Positions 58,929 through 64,000 of a DNA stretch of 64,000 nt are shown in pieces. A program made the position numbers and the translations under genes. Each line of letters begins with the position of its first letter. Position 1 is the stretch's first letter. The DNA lies in NCBI GenBank assembly GCA_040753915.1, contig JBFMDN010000009.1, positions 1 to 64,000 on the forward strand, written 5' to 3'. This DNA is from JBFMDN01 sp040753915 (GTDB taxonomy: Bacteria > Desulfobacterota > Desulfomonilia > Desulfomonilales > Desulfomonilaceae). The notes beneath the pieces are model-generated. The model was not told the origin of the DNA. It searched no databases and saw only the letters and a list, made by a program, of their open reading frames with translations.

Positions 58929-61517
58929 ATGGATTTTGTTCGGCAACTAATCGATCTTGTCGGAGAAAACTTGATCACTGCTTCGCCAGTCGACTGCCTG
59001 GCATATTCCCGGGACATGTCCATTCATGCAGGAGTGCCTCAAGTCATTGTATTTGCTACCGACACTGACCAAGTAAGTAAGGTGGTCGCCTTGGCCAATT
59101 CCGAAAGAGTCCCGGTCGTAGCGCGGGGAACCGGGTCTTCAGTGACAGGTGCAGTCCTTCCCATCAAGGGGGGCGTGGTACTGGATTTCACCAGAATGAA
59201 CAAAGTGAAGGAAGTGAACTCCGCCGACGGGTACGCGATCGTCGAGCCTGGGGTCATTTGTAACGCGCTCAACGCCAAGCTGGCACCCACCCATTTTTTC
59301 CCACCCGATCCCGGAAGCGCGCCCATTGCCACAATTGGGGGCATGATCGCCACCAACGCCAGCGGTGTCCGCGCCGCCAAATACGGGACAACCAAAGACT
59401 ACGTCAAGAGTCTCACCGTTGTCCTGGCGGATGGAAGAGTCATTCGCACAGGAGATATCGCCCCGAAGAGCTCCGCGGGATATGATTTGACCCATCTGTT
59501 TGCCAGCTCCGAGGGCACGCTGGGAATAATTACTGAAGCGGTAGTAAAGATCCTTCCCATGCCTGAGTATGAGGCGTTCGCAAAGGCATCGTTTCCCGAT
59601 GTGGAAACGGCCGGCCGTGCGGTGGAGAAGATTTTCACGTCCGGCATGGAGCTGGCTACCTGCGAGATTCTTGACAATGTCTGCCTGGACGTGGCCAGAG
59701 ATGCCCTCAGAATGGAAATTCCCAAAGAAGTGAACTGCCAGTTGTTCATGGGCATCGACGGTCCCAAGAGCGCGGTTCAAGAGCAGATCAAGCGGATAGA
59801 CGAGATTTGCGCTTCAGTGGGGGGCATGGAAAACGTCTGGTCCGACAATCCGGTGGAAAAGGCGAAGCTCTTCGCAGCCAGGGGCGGTCTCGTGCCTGCT
59901 ATGAGCAGACTGCAGCCCGGATACAGGCTCGTTCCGCTCGTGGAAGACTTCGGAGTTCCCATAAGCCGAATCCCTGAGACCATAGCAGAGATTCAAGCAA
60001 TAGGGGCAAAATACGACTTTCCCATTGCCACCTTCGGCCACATCGGGGACGGCAATCTCCATGCCACGTTCATCATGAATCCCGCAATCTCCGAACACTG
60101 GGAGAAGGTCAAGAACATAGCCCTTGAGTTTATCGACATGACCCTTCGATACGAGGGCACGGTGTCTGCGGAGCACGGTGTTGGTATGGCCAAATCCCCG
60201 TACATCCGCTCCCAGTTGGGGAATTCCCTCGATGTGATGAAGACTATCAAGAAGAGCCTCGATCCTAACAACATCCTTAATCCGGGCAAGATGGGGTTCG
60301 ATGATGCCATCACGGATATCCTGGATGAGAACAGTTTTCAGGCATACCTTAGCGCGCCAGAACGAATCAGCCATTTTCCCGAAGGAGTGGATAACGAGAT
60401 CATCGCGTGTATCCAGTGCGGATTTTGCAGAGCCGGGTGTCCCACCTTCGGCGAATCGACCCTCGAATCCTTGAACGCCAAAGGTCGCGTTACCCTGGCC
60501 TTCAACATGCTCATGGGCAATTTGGAGCCGTCCGCAGATCTTGCGAAGCGCCTCTACCAGTGCATGCTCTGCCTCAACTGTAAGGCCGTGTGTCCTGCAC
60601 AGGTGAAAGTGTCCGACATTGTGCGGTGCGCGCGGGAACGATTGGTAGAGCAAGGTTACATGCCAGAGGTGTTCAAACCTGCCCTCGCGGCCATGATCGA
60701 AGCGGGCAATCCGCTCCTCGCCTCGCCGGACAAGCGTGCTGACAGCTATCCTCCACAATACAAGAAAGCGGTCGCGGGCGAGACCGACGCCATTCTCCAC
60801 CTAGGCTGCGTGACAAGCTTTCAGGACATCAAGATCATCCCTGCTGTCATGAAGATCCTGGATGCAGCAGGAGTCAATTACGGGGCGCTGGGGGAAGAAG
60901 AATCCTGTTGCGGATACCTCTCGTACCTCGTGGGGGACATGGCCGCGTTCAGAAAGGCTATGGAAACGTACAACGAGCGCGTGGCAGCGTATAAGCCAAA
61001 AGAGCTGATAACCACGTGCGCGGGTTGCTTTAAGACCTTCCGTGATATCTATCCCCATTATGGGGGACACAACGGCTACTCGGTTCTCCATGCGGTGGAA
61101 GTGATTGAAAGGCTGATCGGCGAAGGGAAGCTGAAATTCCGTGAGGATACAGAGCCCCTCAAAGTGGCCTACCACGATCCGTGCGACATGGGGAGGCACA
61201 TGGGAGTGTACGAGCCGCCTCGAAACGTGATCAAGGCCCTGCCAGGCGTCGAGTTGGTGGAATTCCCCATGAACCGGGACAAGGCCAAGTGCTGCGGCGG
61301 CGGCGGGGGAATGAAGGGATTCGACAACGAGCTTGCCGGGGAGATAGGCTACAAAAGGACCCTTTCGGCCCTCGATCTCGGCGCGGATGCGATCGTCTCC
61401 GCGTGCCCCTCCTGCAAGGGAAGCTTCAATCAGGCCGCAGCCAGGGCAAGGAAAGAGAAGAAGGGCAAGATCAAGGTGTTGGATATCACCGAGCTCGTTG
61501 CAGGCCGGCTCGCGTGA
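58929..61517 (+). CDS. FAD-linked oxidase fused to CCG-type iron-sulfur module (GlcD-GlcF/D-lactate dehydrogenase type)
   Basis: The 862-residue product combines an FAD_binding_4 domain (about 38-175: VPVVARGTGSSVTGAVLPIKGG..ATIGGMIATNASGVRAAKYG), an FAD-oxidase C domain ending near 455 (FGHIGDGNLHATF; VSAEHGVGMAKSPYI) and two [4Fe-4S] motifs, CIQCGFCRAGCP and CMLCLNCKAVCP. Two CCG domains follow (ESCCGYLSYL; AKCCGGGGGMKGF). Such proteins oxidise D-2-hydroxyacids (D-lactate, glycolate) and pass electrons on; CCG domains also occur in heterodisulfide-reductase-like subunits. The substrate is not fixed. GGAGGAGAG precedes ATG. Monocistronic as far as seen. Confidence 0.92.
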   Translation: MDFVRQLIDLVGENLITASPVDCLAYSRDMSIHAGVPQVIVFATDTDQVSKVVALANSERVPVVARGTGSSVTGAVLPIKGGVVLDFTRMNKVKEVNSADGYAIVEPGVICNALNAKLAPTHFFPPDPGSAPIATIGGMIATNASGVRAAKYGTTKDYVKSLTVVLADGRVIRTGDIAPKSSAGYDLTHLFASSEGTLGIITEAVVKILPMPEYEAFAKASFPDVETAGRAVEKIFTSGMELATCEILDNVCLDVARDALRMEIPKEVNCQLFMGIDGPKSAVQEQIKRIDEICASVGGMENVWSDNPVEKAKLFAARGGLVPAMSRLQPGYRLVPLVEDFGVPISRIPETIAEIQAIGAKYDFPIATFGHIGDGNLHATFIMNPAISEHWEKVKNIALEFIDMTLRYEGTVSAEHGVGMAKSPYIRSQLGNSLDVMKTIKKSLDPNNILNPGKMGFDDAITDILDENSFQAYLSAPERISHFPEGVDNEIIACIQCGFCRAGCPTFGESTLESLNAKGRVTLAFNMLMGNLEPSADLAKRLYQCMLCLNCKAVCPAQVKVSDIVRCARERLVEQGYMPEVFKPALAAMIEAGNPLLASPDKRADSYPPQYKKAVAGETDAILHLGCVTSFQDIKIIPAVMKILDAAGVNYGALGEEESCCGYLSYLVGDMAAFRKAMETYNERVAAYKPKELITTCAGCFKTFRDIYPHYGGHNGYSVLHAVEVIERLIGEGKLKFREDTEPLKVAYHDPCDMGRHMGVYEPPRNVIKALPGVELVEFPMNRDKAKCCGGGGGMKGFDNELAGEIGYKRTLSALDLGADAIVSACPSCKGSFNQAAARARKEKKGKIKVLDITELVAGRLA

Positions 61518-61748
61518 GTGGAGGAGAAGAGAGTGCCGGCGAGACGCCGGCGCTACGGGAAAGCCGTGCAGGAGCTCCCACGGGTGGGTTCAGGAGAAGT
61601 GTCCGCAGATTGCGCAGATTTTCGCAGATTAGAGCGCTTGCCAATACCAGTCTCCTCTTCTCCTGTTCACCACTGACGGGCGAGAAACGGAAATTATTAT
61701 TGGCAACCGCTATAGATATGGTGTGATGCGATTGCCGGGAATCGTGCT
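61518..61748. other. Intergenic region with CGCAGATT repeats
   Basis: Contains three closely spaced CGCAGATT words (61603-61630). No gene. It separates the FAD oxidase from the convergent prenyltransferase-like gene; the downstream ends of both meet here without a clear terminator. Confidence 0.45.
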
Positions 61749-62891
61749 TTACAGGCAGCAGGTGGACAAGAACCGATCAAGCTTCGGGTGCAGGCCTGAC
61801 CCAAAGCACTGAGGGCACTCATTTCGATCCAGAAGGCGCGTCGAATCGTCGGGACCGGCTTTTGCTGGCGAGAAATACACGGTCATATTCTCGTCGCTCG
61901 TCGAGACAGCGAGGGAAAGATGGGTCAACGCGAAGCGCCAGAGCGGCTCGTCTGAGGAAACGGGAGAAGGGTTGTTTTCTGGGGCGAGTGGGCTCCACTC
62001 GCGCGCAAGCGCCGAGAGGACAGGCACCAGCGAATCATAGGTGTCCCATTCCCAAACGACGAGAGGAATCGCCATCTTCACCTCCCGCTCAGTTCCATCG
62101 TTCCAAAAGCCCACAGAAGCCAGCATTGGCGGAATCCGCCATCCTGGGCCTTTCAGCGAGGCGGCAAGGTCGACCATGCGCGCCAGGGAGGTCGCCTTCT
62201 CCCCGAGGGTCTCGTGGGCGAGCTCCAGTACCCGCTCCCTCACGTGGTCATGCATGAGAAAGTACACCTTAAGCCCGCAAACACGTGCAGCGACAAAGTC
62301 ATATCCTACCCCAAAAACCGGGTACGCAGCCACGGGGGGCCTGTCCAGCCACCGGAGGATGTCTTCGCTTACAAAGGGCCTCCACAGTTTGATCAGCTCA
62401 TCGCGTTCTTTCCAACTCGTGTTCACGTAGAGTCGGGGAACGAGACCGGAAGCCCGGTCGAATCGCGCACTAAGCGCGACATATGAGCGGACTGCATTCC
62501 CAGCCCCTTTGAAGTGCTCTTGTGCAATCCGTTGTAAGAGTTGCTGATCATCCTCCGTAGGTAGAAGGACCGACGTATACCTTCGTATTGACTCAGCCGC
62601 ATCCTCCCACGTTCCGGGACGCTTGTGCGTATCGACAACGAAGCGAAGGGTCGGCTTAGTTCTACTGACTTTGAATGCAAATTCCACGGGTGTTCCGTCC
62701 AGACACAATTCTGACTTCCATTCATTGGACAGTGAATCTACCTCAAAACAGGGTCGCACCAGTCCATGAAACGTCTCTACCATCTGGTTTTGGACGCGGG
62801 AGGGGAAAACATCTGTGGTGAGCCAGATTAGCGACTGGAGGATACGCTGCCAGTTCGCACCCGCATGCAACTGTCGGTTCAGGTGAGCCAT
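61749..62891 (-). CDS. Putative ABBA-fold (DMATS-type) aromatic prenyltransferase
   Basis: The 380-residue product contains five paired-strand units at regular intervals: GTPVEFAFKVSRTKPTLRFV (66-85), RSYVALSARFDRASGLVPRL to Val156, FGVGYDFVAARVCGLKVYF (193-211), LASVGFWNDGTEREVKMAIP (258-277) and FALTHLSLAVSTSDENMTVY to Pro342. The spacing is 57-70 residues, with helices between. Five alpha-beta-beta-alpha units and the K/R-x-Y-x strand endings are what the DMATS/ABBA barrel shows, and the first unit resembles the P-x-E-F-S..RF element of that family. The C-terminus has a CPQC and a CC that could bind metal. No ribosome site precedes ATG 62891; a repeat lies 15 bases upstream. Acceptor unknown; an uncharacterised protein of another family remains possible. 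Confidence 0.55.
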   Translation of the reverse strand: MAHLNRQLHAGANWQRILQSLIWLTTDVFPSRVQNQMVETFHGLVRPCFEVDSLSNEWKSELCLDGTPVEFAFKVSRTKPTLRFVVDTHKRPGTWEDAAESIRRYTSVLLPTEDDQQLLQRIAQEHFKGAGNAVRSYVALSARFDRASGLVPRLYVNTSWKERDELIKLWRPFVSEDILRWLDRPPVAAYPVFGVGYDFVAARVCGLKVYFLMHDHVRERVLELAHETLGEKATSLARMVDLAASLKGPGWRIPPMLASVGFWNDGTEREVKMAIPLVVWEWDTYDSLVPVLSALAREWSPLAPENNPSPVSSDEPLWRFALTHLSLAVSTSDENMTVYFSPAKAGPDDSTRLLDRNECPQCFGSGLHPKLDRFLSTCCL

Positions 62892-62906
62892 GTCGAAATC
62901 GTGATG

Positions 62907-63033
62907 GGGGTCAGGTCTTGTTTCTTGACGAATCCATGATGACGATAGTCTGTCAATAGGTCACTGGCCTTGTCTAGACCTCGCAGGCGAGTTTCAGGGG
63001 TGAAAGGAAGATCAAGAAACAAGACCTGACCCC
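62907..63033. repeat. 127-bp MITE-like element, copy 3
   Basis: Same length, ends and interior as the copies at 19609-19735 and 39728-39854. It fills the space between two minus-strand genes. One inverted end supplies the last six codons and stop of the upstream gene, and the other ends 15 bases before the ATG of the prenyltransferase-like gene. Confidence 0.87.
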
Positions 63034-63995
63034 TTTTCGCAAAGCGTCTTGGACATGATGATGCTCGCTTCACCGTCCGAGCCCCTGTGAAGCTGCAGGG
63101 TTGTTTCCATCCCTGGGACAACTGTCTCTACGAATCCCAACTTCTTGAACAGCTCAAGTGAGGGTTCGTTGGTGGCGTTAACCAGAGCGCTCACTGTTCT
63201 TGCACCTAACTCCAGGGACTTTTGTATGCCCATTTGTACCAGCGTTTCGCCTATGCCAACCCTCCGAAGCAAGGGGTGAGCTTGCAGACTAAAGAGCCAC
63301 CTATCCTCCGAACCCCGGTCCAGTGAGGGCAGGACTTCTACAGACCCAACCGTTCTTCCATGCAGGAGAGCATGCACAACAAGGTACTCGCTGCCGAGGC
63401 ATTTGTCCATCTTGGACTCCTGCCGATCCCAATTTCGGAGGCCTCGCCGTGTTGAGCGCTCCGGTACTCGCATCGGGTCAGCCTCTCCCGTTGCCACCAT
63501 GTACTCAATGGCAGGCACAAGAAATCGTTTGACGAAGCTGCGATACGCGGGAAGATCTCGGATGCGTCTCACGAGGGGAGCGGCCAAGAGTCGAATACGT
63601 CTCCGAGGATCCACAAGCCATTCCGCGAGGGACCTGTCGCGGGCAATCAGACCCCCTAATACCTTTCGGAAGCCTCGATCGAGCCGGACCACGTTGTCCC
63701 CATGGCGAACCGCAGATACTTCTCCCAGGATATCTGACAGGGAGACTACCGTTTCCGGGCAGGTTGGCGCATCCCCGCGAACCAGGACGGATTGTGTTCC
63801 CTCATGGGGGTCGATGCCCATTCTGACTATCCGGTGAGCCATCAAGCCGGTAGCGCACCGGCACAGGACAATGGTCCCCACAGACAAGGACGACGGATCG
63901 GTCGGCCGGAGCATAACGAGATCGCCATTTTTCAAGAAAGGATGCATGCTGAAACCATAAGCACGAAACCAGAGCACGCCTCCTCGGCCTAACAC
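63012..63995 (-). CDS. S26-type peptidase-like domain fused to GNAT acetyltransferase
   Basis: A 327-residue product. Residues 1-115 form a signal-peptidase-like domain: WFRAYGFSMHPFLKNGDLVML with candidate nucleophile Ser16, AHRIVRM with His54 where bacterial LepB has Lys, and RGDAP with Asp75. This is the Ser-His-Asp pattern of SipW/ER-type S26B enzymes. Residues about 190-315 form a GNAT domain with the acetyl-CoA loop LLRRVGIGETLVQMG and NATNEPSLELFKKLGF. The terminal GSGLVS and stop codon come from the 127-bp repeat. GTG 63995 is five bases from the window edge; the real start may lie beyond it. Confidence 0.75.
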   Translation of the reverse strand: MLGRGGVLWFRAYGFSMHPFLKNGDLVMLRPTDPSSLSVGTIVLCRCATGLMAHRIVRMGIDPHEGTQSVLVRGDAPTCPETVVSLSDILGEVSAVRHGDNVVRLDRGFRKVLGGLIARDRSLAEWLVDPRRRIRLLAAPLVRRIRDLPAYRSFVKRFLVPAIEYMVATGEADPMRVPERSTRRGLRNWDRQESKMDKCLGSEYLVVHALLHGRTVGSVEVLPSLDRGSEDRWLFSLQAHPLLRRVGIGETLVQMGIQKSLELGARTVSALVNATNEPSLELFKKLGFVETVVPGMETTLQLHRGSDGEASIIMSKTLCEKGSGLVS

Positions 63996-64000
63996 CTGCT

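Noticed and set aside
58376..59023. 215-residue minus-strand open frame between rpsO and the FAD oxidase
   Set aside because: Arg/Ser-rich, no motif, overlaps the start of the well-supported oxidase gene on the other strand; a GC-rich shadow.

Overview
The window looks like a chromosomal segment of a Desulfobacterota (former Deltaproteobacteria) bacterium. This is inferred from gene content and order: a Gram-negative envelope (outer-membrane barrel, LepB, lipoprotein), a tightly overlapping division and cell wall (dcw) cluster, two branched-chain-amino-acid-type ABC operons, a GlcD-type FAD oxidase fused to a CCG iron-sulfur module, and several families of short GC-rich interspersed repeats. 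No phage, plasmid, IS transposase or CRISPR array is visible. I could not test the taxonomy.

Layout. 1-3.5 kb: repeat-rich DNA around miaA-hfq, then xth and a tRNA-Leu on the minus strand. 3.7-19.6 kb: the dcw cluster rsmH-ftsL-ftsI-murE-murF-mraY-(no murD)-ftsW-murG-murC-murB-ftsQ-ftsA-ftsZ, mostly joined by 4-base stop/start overlaps. 19.7-25.8 kb: amtB without glnK, a radical SAM protein with a B12-binding-like N-terminus behind a promoter carrying a perfect palindrome, a small two-cluster ferredoxin, HU and IHF-type DNA-binding proteins, a GNAT and a SYLF protein. 26-38.4 kb: two complete LivKHMGF-type uptake systems, one on each strand, flanking a Ycf46-like AAA+ ATPase and signal peptidase I. 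38.7-46.7 kb: a Gfo/Idh dehydrogenase, hisI-hisG with a small conserved protein, a 46-residue lipoprotein, a TIGR04073-like exported protein, a sigma/zinc anti-sigma/thioredoxin/thioredoxin reductase operon, a sirtuin and an outer-membrane barrel. 46.8-54.6 kb: a ribbon-helix-helix/Cys-rich regulator heading a zinc-type ABC transporter, a repeat island, smc, an unknown protein and a TPR/retropepsin protein. 54.6-64 kb: rpsO-pnp-M16 peptidase, the FAD/Fe-S oxidase, then the most unusual stretch: a protein with five regularly spaced strand pairs like an ABBA-type aromatic prenyltransferase, preceded by an S26 (Ser-His) peptidase-GNAT fusion, with a 127-bp MITE-like element between them.

Most of the window is housekeeping: tRNA modification and RNA chaperoning (miaA, hfq), peptidoglycan precursor synthesis and septum assembly, nutrient uptake (ammonium, amino acids, zinc), chromosome organisation (smc, HU, IHF) and RNA turnover (rpsO-pnp). 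The sigma-ZAS-trxA-trxB operon matches the layout and zinc/cysteine spacing of thiol-redox sensing systems of the SigR/RsrA kind. Three copies of a 127-bp terminal-inverted-repeat element sit at gene 3' ends. A second repeat family with TGTCTCAAAA ends and a third with GGGCATAGGCGTTA ends form nested, duplicated islands at 0-2.4 kb and 48.8-49.3 kb.
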